Below, one piece after another: positions 1 through 10,900 of a DNA stretch of 64,000 nt (position 1 is the stretch's first letter; each line of letters begins with the position of its first letter). The notes under the pieces were generated by a model, which was not told the DNA's origin, made no database searches, and was given only the letters and a program-made list of their open reading frames with translations. The translations under genes and the position numbers were made by a program. Origin of the DNA: Psococerastis gibbosa. Lineage: Eukaryota > Arthropoda > Insecta > Psocodea > Psocidae. The stretch spans positions 6,513,261 through 6,577,260 of the forward strand of contig OZ020488.1 of assembly GCA_963971405.1 (NCBI GenBank). Reading direction: 5' to 3'.

Positions 1-205
1 TACCCGTTGAGCCTTGCCCTATTTCAACGACCCCATTGACATATTTTCGAACTTTAGGCAACTTTGTGCCTCATGTCAACCCACACAAGCTGCAAACAGC
101 CATGAACAAGCAGATAATTGGTTAACTACTATGGACCTCATTCTTACATGAAAATGCCTACCAGAGAGAAAATCCGTATATTTATAAAAAAAAAAAAGTA
201 GTACG

Positions 206-444
206 TCGTCGGCTGGCTTGTAAGACCTCAGCCTCGAAAATGGGTTTATGCGCGAAACTTGTTAATAATTAGAAAAGCCACATTTTTTTAGTTGTATCAC
301 AATAATATCTTCAGTTTCCTGAGAGAAAAGCAAGAAAAACAATTTCTTGTAACTGAATTGGCGCGCAGTTGGCAATTAGTTTTTTTCGCTTTCCTATAAA
401 ATTGGTAAAATGTCAGTTACGAGGTCTTACCAGACAGCCGACGA
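206..444. mobile_element. TIR MITE (~239 bp)
   Basis: The ends TCGTCGGCTGGCTTGTAAGA and its inverted partner (AGGTCTTACCAGACAGCCGACGA on the right) form imperfect ~25-bp terminal inverted repeats. The interior is AT-rich and non-coding. Family not identified. Confidence 0.55.
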
Positions 445-793
445 TATTACATATTAAATAGGTAAATTACAAAGCTTTGCCCCCTGTGACGAATCGTGTG
501 AGGGTGGCACCAATCAGAACGTTCAAAACGTCGGGGTTGACGACATTTCTCTATGGCTACATGTATAGCAAGCATTTTGGATTTCAATAAGGAAGAGGTT
601 CATTGACACACTAAAAGCCAGACACACAGTATGTAAGACATACGTACGTGAGAGTCAAGGGAGGTCATATCTCATCCAACTTTAACCATTTTTCTAATGT
701 CACTAAAAAAACAAGTTAGAGGAATAGTTCTATATATGAGTGATGGGACATTTGATCTCACCATGGATGTCTTGTGAATTTCTAGCACCACCT
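445..793. other. No gene recognised
   Basis: Non-coding spacer without a repeat I can match elsewhere in the window. Positions 1-140, left of the MITE, resemble diverged dispersed-repeat segments at 28735-28850 and 55100-55240. Confidence 0.4.
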
Positions 794-1087
794 GCAGCCT
801 GATCGAGGCAATTATAATACCGGGGTTAAATAAATACCCTAGGATTATAACTGTAAACAAACAAATTTTGAAAAGCACTTTCCATTATAAAATTATCTTG
901 TTTACATTTTTAATACCTGCAGCCTGATCGAGGCGATTATAATACCGGTATTTATTTAATCCCCTGGTATTAAAAATGTAAACAAGATAACTTTATAATG
1001 GAAAGTGCTATTCAAAATTTGTTTGTTTAGTTATAATCGTAGGGTATTTATTTAACCCCGGTATTATAATCGCCTCGATCAGGCTGC
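794..1087. mobile_element. Palindromic foldback MITE, copy 1 (294 bp)
   Basis: Starts GCAGCCTGATCGAGGC and ends with its reverse complement. Arms of ~125 bp are near-perfect inverted copies (TAAACAAACAAATTTTGAA and GCACTTTCCATTATAAAATT blocks on both sides), with an extra partial unit at the centre. A short open frame crossing it is an artefact of the repeat. Confidence 0.8.
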
Positions 1088-1391
1088 TGCTACTTATTCT
1101 TCAACCAATCAGAGTACGCCTTGGACGTGGCAGGTGGCGGGAAAGACAATTGTTTTGAAAACAATAAATTATGTATTAAATAAATAGTTAATTTAGGAAA
1201 ATTTTAGTCCTAAAATACCATTAAAAAATTTTCCATCTCTCTTATATAGAACTCTAGTTGGAGGATGGCAATATGGCATAGAACCATCCAACTTCGTTGT
1301 TAATTGAAATTTTTCATTCCACAAAATTAAGACCAAGTCGGAAGATGGTCAACGGAAACCATCGGTTAGAAATTCCGTTCAGTTCCTTACA
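1088..1391. other. No gene recognised
   Basis: AT-rich spacer. A CTCTTATATAGAACTCTAG segment at about 1240 resembles the terminus of the MITE family at 10109 and 31405. Confidence 0.4.
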
Positions 1392-1921
1392 GGCGTATTT
1401 TGTTACGCGAATACGAATTTGTGTTACTCGATCTGGTTAATTTTGTTACCAAAGGGGGCGGGGCGTATTAAATATTCGCCGCCATGTTTTGAATATTCGT
1501 GTTAAATATTCAACCTAGCTCGGGGAGGTAGATTGGTTATTATTTTCTTAATTTTTCTATTAGGTTTCTTTTGCAGCGATTTTCGCTTACAATAATTTGT
1601 TTACGGCTTCCGCTGACACATTGGATTTGTGATGGCTAACGAGTTAAAGGTTCATGTTATATTTTATATATAGCCTAGTTTAATTATTTTATTTAGTTGT
1701 ATTAAGTTATGGTTAACTTTGACTGATATTGACATAATTTCTTGGTTTCTAATTTTGTGGTGGCGCATTTAATTTCCATTCATTGAATTTAACAACATAT
1801 AACAACACAATACGCTCACTTTGTTACATTTTTCACTTATTTTTCTCCCGTTTCCTGATTGTTCGAATTTCTAACTTGGTTTTGTGTCCAAAATCAAAAT
1901 ATTCGTGTAACAAAATACGCC
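1392..1921. mobile_element. TIR element (530 bp), non-autonomous
   Basis: Left end GGCGTATTTTGTTACGCGAA and right end, reverse complemented, GGCGTATTTTGTTACACGAA: terminal inverted repeats of at least 22 bp with one mismatch. An internal GGCGTATTAAATATTCG echoes the TIR. No transposase frame. Confidence 0.7.
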
Positions 1922-2407
1922 CAATAGAGCGGCCGCTACCCATACAAAATGGCAGTAAGTTATGTTTTGTTTACACTTTACAGTCCAAAGGATGCCGAAG
2001 TCATCACGCCAAACTAGCCGATTCTATTCTTAGTAGTATAGTGTAGGGTTTACGTATCCCAGACAATGCGCAGATGTGCAGCGCAATTTTACATGTTGCG
2101 CATCCGCTCAGGTCATGTTGATCTAGAGTTGACATACAGAGGCGTCATTTTGATAACGGCTTGTTTCCCATCTAGGTTAATATATGTATATCTATGACAG
2201 AAACGACATTCTCCATAACAATAGAAATAATTGATGTGCGGCAGTGCTCTAACTAACATCAATACAATGTTACACGGGCAGAGATCTCAACTAACATTCC
2301 ACCCAACACAGAAAGACTTGGCTTTTACGTTTTATCCCTCTAGCTGTCATTGATTTTATGGTAATAGAGATTAAGAGTTCAATGTAGGAGTGATGGGAAG
2401 GACATTC
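1922..2407. other. No gene recognised
   Basis: Spacer with no coding or repeat signal that I can support. Confidence 0.4.
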
Positions 2408-2662
2408 GAGCGCGCCAAAAATATTTTTTTAAATTGAATCTAAAAAATGCTATGCCGTTTAGTATTAACTTATTCTTGGAGTTAAAAATGTAAACAAAAC
2501 TATTTTGAACAGCATTCTAAAATTATCATGTTTACATTTTTCATCATAGGTTAAGATTAAAAATAATCGCCATAGTAGGCACGCTGGTACGTTTTTTCAA
2601 TGATTGATCATAGCAGACGTGGCTTCAGGTGGCCTCAGGATTAACAAATATTTTTGGCGCTC
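2408..2662. mobile_element. TIR MITE (255 bp) related to 36870-37035
   Basis: GAGCGCGCCAAAAATATTT at the left pairs with AAATATTTTTGGCGCTC at the right. The interior has a TTAAAAATGTAAACAAAAC unit shared in inverted form with the 36870 region. Confidence 0.6.
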
Positions 2663-3078
2663 TTGTATATTTTATCCCTCTAATAGAGATCTTTCGCATA
2701 AGAATTTCGTCAGCTGTTTTTATAATCAGTCATATTTTCTTATCGAAGCAACGAATCAGAAAAATGTAGCCTATATAGGTTGACGTGATGTCACCTCGCA
2801 TGTACTAAAAATACAATCGCAGAAATATTGAAATTATACAATACTACGGTATTATCATACATGAAAGATCTCTCTTGATTCATACAGTGTTCCTACAAAT
2901 CTTTGGTTGGATCTTTGACTGTGTAACACGCCATTGTGGTATAGACTAAAACACAAACTTCTCTGTTTCGTCAAGTTGTTGGCACAATTTCCTCGTTCGC
3001 GTTAACACAAGTCACCGGGTAGCAAACGGAAATATTGGTCCTGGGTACACACAGTTAATTTCTTAAAAATGAAGTTTA
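2663..3078. other. GOT1B: GOT1B downstream region
   Basis: Lies just 3' of the GOT1B stop on the minus strand and should hold its 3' UTR. I could not pick out a confident poly(A) signal. Confidence 0.35.
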
Positions 3079-3123
3079 TCACACCCGTGTCCTATAAGAT
3101 TCACCACAAAACTTATCAAGAAT
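3079..3123 (-). CDS. GOT1B: GOT1B exon 5 (45 nt, terminal)
   Basis: A long pyrimidine tract and TTTCAG precede 3123. Fourteen codons, ILDKFCGESYRTRV, then TGA at 3081-3079. The DK..GES core resembles the family C-terminus (VDKVGES). The assignment rests on phase, acceptor quality and this short match; a cDNA would settle it. Confidence 0.75.
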   Translation of the reverse strand: MLDKFCGESYRTRV

Positions 3124-6100
3124 CTGAAACAGAAAGAAAAACCCTTTTAATAACAAGAGCTCAGTCGTAGAAATCACCAAGAGGCAGATGATTTGCGACC
3201 TTAAATAGGCATGTCCGAAATTCTTTTATAGTGTTATTACATAGCTGAGCCGAGGTGTTATTATGTCCATAAGGAACACACTAAAACACACTTCAGGTAA
3301 TATAAGTCACTGGATGTGATTGCTCCAACTTGTGATGTAACAAGTAAGTATTTGTTTATAATTTTCAAATAGTAATACTAATCACAGGATGGTAAATAAC
3401 AACCAGTTGGTAGAGAAATAAACAGAACTATAAAACTTAGAGACTCGGCATGAAAGGTAAATTTTTTCGCCTGGCCTGGCTCTACTTAAACCCTCTCGCC
3501 TGTCGGACAAGTTGCGGAACACAACATCCCAAATGGAGCAGTAGTTTACAGAGAGGATCCTCAACTTGACTTCAGGCCTAGAACCTCATTGGTTTATCGC
3601 GACACAGCGCCTTTGTTAATACACAGGAAATTACTATACTGATCAGCACTAGCACTCTTTAGTAGAATTAGATCAAAGCACCGCACAAACTCGGAATTCA
3701 TAGGAAACATTCAATATACAGCTCATAAAAATATCGCATCTCTGTCATGCTGAGAAGAGATAATCCTCTATTCCTCTGCATTTTGATGTAGGCGGTCACT
3801 AACACCGATTGGCCACAGTTTTCGAACGTCTTCCTCCGGATGTCCTCAACAACTGTTTTTTTGGCGGGTATTCCACTGGGCAATTTTAATTCAAATTTGA
3901 TTTTGTCATTGATGTTAGTTTTGTTTTAAGGAGACTGTTATGTCGATATATATATTATCTATTATAAATTAAGTTATAATATGGTAGCAGACGTCAAATG
4001 TGATTAAAGAGTCTGCTACCATATTATAAGTTGATTTATAATAGAAGTTACGTATCTACATAATAGCCTCCTTAAAACAAAACAAATGTCAATGACTGTT
4101 ACTTTGCTTTGTAAGCAATTTGAGAGCGTATTAACCGTAGGAAACACTTACAGCTAGGAACTTAATTCACGACTGCCTAAACAGGAAATCTTGCGCTTAT
4201 ACCAGCTTGCAGGATTTCACAGGACACAACAATGACAAAATCAACATCAATAATTTCATTCACTGTGGCCAATCGTTGTTAGAAAGAGGATTATAGCAGA
4301 TCAAAAAATGCTCCGGAATATTCCTTCTATGGGAATCTCTGATATTGACAGCTCTACAATTGATATTTCATGAGATATTGGATTTTTACATTTCTAAGGC
4401 TTTTGCTCCGGCCATTTAAAAAAGGTTCAACCATAGAGCTGGCAAGTATGTTTAATGGTTTTAGTCAGGTATGGGACTACATACGGCATGCGTTCAGGAA
4501 GCTGGTCCACTCACCGTGCCAATGCCAGGCATGTTTAGAACTGTCCCCAGTACTGGTACTCTTCTTAAGAAGTTTATGGCCGCTGGAAAGAACCCACTGC
4601 AACGAAATACAAATACAACATTTATTCATTACCATCTATCTGTCTTCAAAGTAGTTCAGCTTCTGAGTAATGTTTTATGGACTCAGAGGCAAAGACTCGA
4701 AAATCCCTAATCTTTACCTCCCTGTGGTGCAGATGGCGACTGAACAGATAGGGGACCGAGTTTGAGCCGGGAATCCGGGATAAGCGAAAAACACAGCCTT
4801 TTCTGTGCAGGGCACTCTTTTGTCCTGGGGTTGGGAAACTGGCCCCGAAGGCCGAGGAACTTAAGGAAGACTCAGCGGCATATGGATGCACAAGGAAACG
4901 GGAAACCACTTCATTACAATTCCCTATTGTAGTCATCAACTGCCATGATGATCTCCAATCTTCGATATCAAACATTAGAAGAAGAAGACAAAGAAGAATA
5001 AAGTCCAGTCGCTCGGGTGTTGTGTTGTGTCTTGATTGATTTATTTTATGCCCCTTAAAATTATTATTTTTTTGTGCAGACGTTATGCCTCTTCTAATCC
5101 ACAGTTAAAAGCACCAACATTTATTTATTAATTGATATTTACAATTATTTCATGAAAAAAACATATTGCATTACTATCGTTAGCCCAGTTGCGGCCCAAG
5201 GCAGGTGCATGAGGCAAGGACGTCAAACTGACACGTGAAAAATATGATTGAAGAACAAAATTAAAAACTACATGTGAAAGTAAATATTGTAGGCTGCCGG
5301 CCACCTTACCAAGTTGAATCCAGCGGACCAGAGCAGGTTCAAAGATTCAGATAACTTGGTAGTGTGCACAGTGCCGGTAGGGAAACATGATAGGACTTGT
5401 CCTGGTCACCTCCGAACTAATCGTGTGACTTCACTGTGTTTCCCAAGTGGTTAGGAATCCACTATAATCAGGAGGTCCCCTGGCCTATGGGCCCACACCG
5501 TGGCCTGGGACTGTGTCCAACCATACTACTACTAAATGTTGTAGGCTGAAAATATTTCTTTTAAACCTACCAGCAGAACTTCCTTGGAAATATAATATAA
5601 ATAAAAACTAGGCATAAAAAGTAATTTTATTTTAACTAAAAAGCGGCTTTGCTGCCATTTAGGGCATTTCCGACCATCGAAACTTATCCAGCCACGAAGT
5701 GTAGGGGAAGGTTATCTCAAAAGCTTATAGTAAGATAAGCTCCCATTACACTTAGTGGCTGGATAAGTTTCGTATGTCGGAAAGGCCCTCAATGCAAAAA
5801 CGGTAGCTTGAACCTGTTGCAATTCGACCTCGGGCCACCACTGCGTTGACCCATAAGCTAATTTATCCAGCACATTTTATATATGATTGCTACTGTAACT
5901 GTAGCATATTCTCTGTGAAGCTAGATAAGTCAGTAAACATGCTTACCTGAATAGTAGCACAAAGCCGTATACTTCGACAACCATGCCAATCATTGGATAG
6001 CCTAACAAAACGATTAAAATGCCTCCAAAAAAGGCTGTAGTTGCTCTGTATTTGTGCCGCTGAAAGAAGAATCTGAAGGTTCTTTCCAGGCCTATTACGA

Positions 6101-7331
6101 AACCAAGGCCTACTATAAATAGTATCTGAAAAATAAACGCATCTATAGCCACTTTTTCCAAATAAATTTTTGACTAATAGAGATCATTTATGTGGTCAAT
6201 TAGATTTTTGGATGACAATGCGTCCGGGAGATTTTGTTAGTTGTAGTAGTCGGGTCCAAAAATTATCGGCTCAACGAACTTGTCTGAAGCTTCAAGTAAA
6301 ATTCAATTATAATAATTGGAATCCTATAATAAATGAATGAATGAATGTACCATCCAAGGTACCAGAGGTGAAAGGAAACAAAGAGAAAAAAATTGATATT
6401 ACCCTGATATTTGTGGACGATATACTGTAGCATTAATTGCTGATGGCGAAGAACTCATTGAAGCTCTGACTACAATGAAGGTTGTATTAAGTACCTACTA
6501 CAAGCTGGCTGGGTTATTTTCATGAAAAACAGAAAATATTAAAATTTTACGGTTTTTGCAAAGAGAAAAAAATTACAGCTCACGAGTTCTGAAGATAAGT
6601 ATGCTGAACTCGGGGAATCTATTACTATACAGTGCTTTCTGGTCAGCGCCTGTAATAGCCTACAGCTCAAGAATTACGAATCTATCTGCAGCAGTGTATT
6701 TTTTAATTCAAGAAGACCGATGATACCGGTAGCGTCCTAGGTCCATGGATAACCAGAACTTGTGACAATAAAATTGTCCTTTTTAATGTAATAGGGCCTA
6801 GTATGCATTGCGTTTAAAACCCAGGTATTTTTTATAGATTTAAATGTTTAACTTAATAATGTCTTGTTCAGTATGTAATAATCCAATGTTATGAAGCAGC
6901 TCATTAGCTCGCAATAGGGGTTCATCATCACCTGGTTAAGTCCTGTTGCGCGTCATAGTTGTGGCGGTGATTAATCAAAACCAAAAGTAAAGCGGTTGAA
7001 CTTTTAAGTTTTAAACCAAGAGGAAAGCTGCAAAATTCAGTCAATACCTCATGAACAATCAACTCGATTAGTTAAAGACTTACGTTTCCAAGGGCCAGTA
7101 AACCCTTGTCAAAAATGAGAAGTACACCCAAAAAGAGAAAACATATTCCAAACCCAGCGAGCCCAACGCCAATCTCTGCAACAAAATATAAGTAGCATCA
7201 AGCCATCAACAACCGCTAATATTCTAATCACTAGTTATTGCCGATATTTGACCTATCAGTGAATATTGTTGAGTCTAAAAAAATTGTTAAACAAAAATAT
7301 TCTTACTTTGCATATCAGTTATTTCAAACAT
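3079..7331 (-). CDS. GOT1B: GOT1B, Golgi transport 1 vesicle-traffic protein, complete five-exon gene
   Basis: Coding exons on the minus strand are 7331-7307, 7175-7084, 6125-5947, 4596-4515 and 3123-3079 (25, 92, 179, 82 and 45 nt), giving 140 aa; the vertebrate protein is about 138 aa. All introns are GT-AG and phases match (1, 0, 2, 0). Seen: a short N-terminus MFEITDMQKIGVGLAGFG, hydrophobic segments at about residues 10-28, 40-55 and 68-98, the family hallmark GLERTFRFFFQ in exon 3, FLRRVPVLGT in exon 4, and a short tail ending in DKFCGES then YRTRV. Known: Got1 proteins are small tetraspanning membrane proteins that cycle between ER and Golgi and assist COPII-dependent transport. Oddities: Ser replaces the usual Arg at the exon 3/4 junction and the C-terminus is divergent. 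The gene is divergent from NOSIP. Identity is very secure for exons 1-4 and somewhat less so for the short last exon. Confidence 0.93.
3905..4095. mobile_element. Foldback MITE in GOT1B intron 4
   Basis: Near-perfect palindrome: GTTTTGTTTTAAGGAGACT at the left and its complement at the right, meeting at GTCTGCTACCATATTATAA-type inner arms. Same family as the arms at 39264-40115. Confidence 0.75.
4515..4596 (-). CDS. GOT1B: GOT1B exon 4 (82 nt)
   Basis: The acceptor TTGCAG precedes 4596 and the donor GTGAGT begins at 4514. Completing the split codon from exon 3, it encodes GFFPAAINFLRRVPVLGTVL then NMPGIGT. The usual PVV is PAA here. Confidence 0.93.
4720..5000 (+). repeat. LINE/SINE-like 3' fragment in GOT1B intron 3
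   Basis: Contains CTGGGGTTGGGAAACTGG, GGAAACCACTTCATTACAAT and ATGATGATCTCCAATCTTCG followed by GAAGAAGAAGAC. The same blocks recur in either orientation at 9905-10045, 11300-11500, 38030-38080 and 54520-54655, so this is a dispersed 3' end. Confidence 0.6.
5283..5536 (+). repeat. ~250-bp dispersed repeat, copy 1
   Basis: Nearly the same sequence as 37103-37350, from GCCGGCCACCTTACCAAG to a TACTACTACTA tail. The GGTTCAAAGAT inside is a weak B-box-like motif. A SINE-like origin is possible but unproved. Confidence 0.6.
5661..5789. mobile_element. Foldback MITE in GOT1B intron 3 (129 bp)
   Basis: AGGGCATTTCCGAC plus AAACTTATCCAGCCAC at the left is mirrored by GTGGCTGGATAAGTTT and GTCGGAAAGGCCCT at the right. 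Confidence 0.75.
5947..6125 (-). CDS. GOT1B: GOT1B exon 3 (179 nt)
   Basis: The acceptor TTTCAG precedes 6125 and the donor GTAAGC begins at 5946. It encodes ILFIVGLGFVIGLERTFRFF followed by two membrane segments ending in EVYGFVLLF. GLERTFRFFFQ is close to invariant in Got1 proteins. Confidence 0.95.
6126..7083 (-). other. GOT1B: GOT1B intron 2
   Basis: 958 bp with no recognised repeat or gene apart from an AATGAATGAATG microsatellite near 6330. Confidence 0.6.
7084..7175 (-). CDS. GOT1B: GOT1B exon 2 (92 nt)
   Basis: The acceptor TGCAG precedes 7175 and the donor GTAAGT follows 7084. It encodes the first membrane segment, IGVGLAGFGICFLFLGVLL, then IFDKGLLALGN, which matches the family pattern FDKALLAIGN. 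The 131-bp intron between exons 1 and 2 is the shortest in the gene. Confidence 0.93.
7307..7331 (-). CDS. GOT1B: GOT1B exon 1 (25 nt)
   Basis: ATG at 7331-7329 encodes MFEITDMQ plus one base of a Lys codon. The donor GTAAGA follows at 7306. The peptide aligns with the conserved short cytosolic N-terminus that ends in QKIG across the next junction. Confidence 0.88.
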
Positions 7332-7734
7332 TTTTTTAATCTAGTCACTCGGAAGAATTTGATCCAGAATAGGTTAGGAGATTCGCTTCCACGTCACCCA
7401 CAGCTTCAAATTGAACTACCCATTAATTAATGTGGAAAAGTTCATTGAGATTTTGATAGAAGCGTTAATTATGAATCAATTAAGATAAATAATGACATTA
7501 TTCACTATAAACTGTATCTAAATTAAAAGTTTATCAGATGAACTTGGATAAACGACGTGGTATTAGACAATTTCGACGCTTTGTCGTGGAAGTGAACTAA
7601 ATTGAAGTGGAGACAGACAAAATGTAAACAAATAGACGCCATTTTTAGTTTATTAATTTCATTTTCTTATTAAAACTTATTAAAAAGCTGTTTCATTTTA
7701 TTCTAATTAAGTATTTATTAATTGCACTTGAAAA
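7332..7734. promoter_or_regulatory. Divergent intergenic region between GOT1B and NOSIP start codons
   Basis: 403 bp separate the two ATGs, which point away from each other, so both promoters and 5' UTRs must lie here unless untranscribed upstream exons exist elsewhere. The sequence is AT-rich. I see no clear TATA box at a usual distance and no CpG-rich core, and no repeat family is recognised inside. A shared bidirectional promoter is an inference from geometry. Confidence 0.6.
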
Positions 7735-7910
7735 ATGACCAGACATGCGAGGAATTGTACTGCGGGCGCTGTATATACATACCACGAGAAGAAGAAAGAT
7801 GCTGAGGCATCGGGGTATGGCACGGAAACGCAACGGCTTGGCAAAGATTCCGTCAAAGATTTTGATTGTTGCTGTTTGACTCTACAGCCTTGTAGAAATC
7901 CTGTTATAAC
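7735..7910 (+). CDS. NOSIP: NOSIP exon 1
   Basis: ATG at 7735. It encodes 58 codons plus two bases and ends at the donor GTAAGT (7911). Ends in LQPCRNPVIT, the start of the split U-box. Confidence 0.95.
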
Positions 7911-10900
7911 GTAAGTATTGGGCATTTTTAATTTTTTGTTGCATTTGTGCAGAAGCCATAATCTCGGACCTCTCGGAAATTTTTATGTGAGCAAAATATG
8001 GCAAAATCTCTGTGTATGCAGCAGATTGTAGCTGCGATTAACTAATAATCAGTGACAAGCCAGGTACTAAAATCAGCTGTAGTAAGCTACGGTATTGCCA
8101 AGTTTGCCACCATTACCCATTTGCTCCCTTGGCAAATATCTCAGCGGACCACTGGATTTGCTGGAGACCAAATCGTCAGTGTGTACCGAGCCTAATAGGA
8201 CATAATAAAGCCGAAGCCTTGATTGCTGACAGATTTTGTATTTTGTTGGAGTCGGGTAGTAGTAGTAGTAGTAGTAGTAGTGTTTGGAGAAATAGCAAGA
8301 ATGCTAATAAAAAACAACCACTTTCACTATTAAGTCATCCACTTATCGAGTAAACCACTTCGCACATCCTCTTGTAAATATTTTTTAAATTTCAACAAGG
8401 ATGAAGCCAATTTGATATCCCTTCGAAGAGAATTATATTTGGATAGACCGTCTTGGAATATGCTCTTCCTTAAAAATTCCGACGTCTGCAGCACCAACAC
8501 ACCGTCGCCAACATTTCTAGTGGAATAAGTGTGAATTTCACCAAATGTAGTTATTCTTGAGCGTAGGTACTCGGGTAGTAGCCCGTTCATAATTTTAAAA
8601 ATGAAAACCATCGTATCAATAAAACCTTGTTCACGTACGGTAAACATTGCAAGTTCTCGAAGCATCCAATCAACAGACGTCCGATACAATAGAACATTTA
8701 ATATATTTCTAAGCCCCACATTAATTGCCACTTGAATATTTCTTATTGACTCAGAGGAGGCATAATTGAACAAAGTACTGCACGGTACTTCTCTGTTGGC
8801 TTCGTAATTTGTAGAATAGGCGAGTGCTGGTTCTAGTAAAAGATTTTCAAGTTCCCCATTCATTGCAATGTGGGTTATGTTGCCACTGAAAGACTTATTA
8901 ACTATCGGATCCATTGCTATGTCTTGCTGCTTTGACCGCTATTTAAGGCCTAGTCTTAAGCTCTTGGAGTCTTAGCGAGTCAAAGTGTTGCCGATTTGGA
9001 AATGATTCAATTTCTTTCACAGTAACCTGTTGTCAGGTCTGTTTCCTGCAAGAGCCTGGAGTTAAATGCCATGACTTGTGGTTTCATTAGAAAGCGAAAA
9101 TTAATTGTGTTAAAGCCTAGCTGGCTGAGCCAGACCAGCCATTTTTTCCATGTTAATTTTTCCTGTTGTAATTTCAGTACAGATGGCTTTCTATACGATA
9201 AAGAAGCAGTCATAGAGTATATTATCAAGAAGAAGAACGATTACAGCCGGCAGTTGAAAGCTTTTGATCAACAAAAGAAAAAGGAGCAAAATGAGTTAGC
9301 CGAGCTGGCCGAGGCGGAGCGCTTGTCTAAAGTTCAAAACTTTGTAAAGAAGGAAACCAGTATTGTCAGCAAACCTCTTGATGTCTTTAAAAGTCAACCT
9401 TCAACTTCGACAGTTTCAAATATGTCAAATGGAAATAATAAAAGGTTGCCCAGTTTTTGGGTTCCCTCAATGACACCCGAATCAAAGACTACAAAAGCTA
9501 CTAAGCCGGTAAGTTAACTATCAGATAGGCGCTGATAGGTGGATTGCTCATCCCAGGACTCATTCCAATAACGTCCGACTGACAAGAGGACAACTGACAG
9601 TTGAGGCACTCCATCATAAGCATAGTGTCGCTAACTCGGAATCTGCCAGATAAGACAGTCTACTTAAGGACTTATCGATCTTTATTCGTCCAGGCTCTAA
9701 ATGCAGTACAGACCCTTGTTGAGTTCATTACTTAACCGCCAGTGTAGCTCAGCCATTTTTTCCGTTTGAGTCTTTTCTCATCTTGCGACTCAAAATGAGC
9801 CATTAAATTAGCACCAAGCCGCCACTAATTAAGGCATTTTCTGCACTGTGGTCTTATTTACAACGCAAAACTCGGTTTTACATGTTATTCTACCACAACC
9901 GATAGACAAAGACAGTGTTGCCCCCCCCCCCCCAGGAAAAGTATTAAGAAGTTGTGTCATGATGATTGTATGAGGCAATTTTAATGCAGTGGTTTCCCGT
10001 TGCTTTCTGCATCCTTTTGCCGTTGACTCTACATTTTTGAACCACAAATCGAATTACTCCTTTCCCCACCCTCAACTACTTCCTGCAGCACCCCAACCAC
10101 TGTCCTTGCTAGAGTTCTACAATATATAAAAGAGATGAAACATCATCTCTTGAATCATGGGGCCACCTGGTATGTTTTTTGAATGGCTGGCCATAGGGAG
10201 CGTGGTGAGTGGCCCCAGAATTTCAAAATTATATTCTTGCCGAGAAGTGAATGGCCCATTTCTCCTACAGTATATAAAACTCTAGTCCAGGCTTTCTAGT
10301 CATCAAGTCGTGGTGAATGACGAGCTAAAAACTATCTGTTGCATCATTTCGGCAGCCATGGATCCATTCTGACGCTGACGTAAAAAGAGCACTTTTAAAG
10401 TTGGAATACTCATAATTTTGTTTTTCTTCTGTTCTAGGATAAAACTATTTATTGTCCAATGAGCGGGAAACCTCTTAAACTGAAGGATTTGATTGAAGTC
10501 AAATTCACAGAAGTCAAGGACCCTGATGACAAAGCATCGCTGATTGTCAAGAAAGAAAGGTACATGTGTGCTGTTACACATGACGTCCTCAGCAATTCCG
10601 TCCCATCTGCTGTGCTGAAATCAACGTAATTATTCTGTTTATTTTCACTCCCCAGAAACTGACGGTCATAAGCATGTATGATGTTATTGCTGCTTATAAA
10701 ATCCTGTCGTATAATCGTATATACTTAACCAGAAGTGTAACATAGATATATTCCATGAATCAGTAAATAGCATTGAGAGGAAAGCTTTACAACATGCGTT
10801 ATAATACCATGTACCGTTATAATTCCACTTGTAATAACATTGTCAAAATTGGAGTGTTTCCGTATATTATATATATTATTATTACTACTATAAATCTCTC

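Noticed and set aside
672-878. 68-codon minus-strand frame
   Set aside because: It lies largely in one arm of the palindromic MITE at 794-1087.
3698-3883. 61-codon minus-strand frame
   Set aside because: Lies in GOT1B intron 4 and partly in repeat DNA shared with about 16450; no conserved motif.
3905-4095. Hairpin as a transcription terminator
   Set aside because: Bacterial-type terminators do not apply; it is a dispersed foldback repeat.
4370-4710. Two overlapping plus-strand frames
   Set aside because: They are antisense to GOT1B exon 4 and to its flanking introns.
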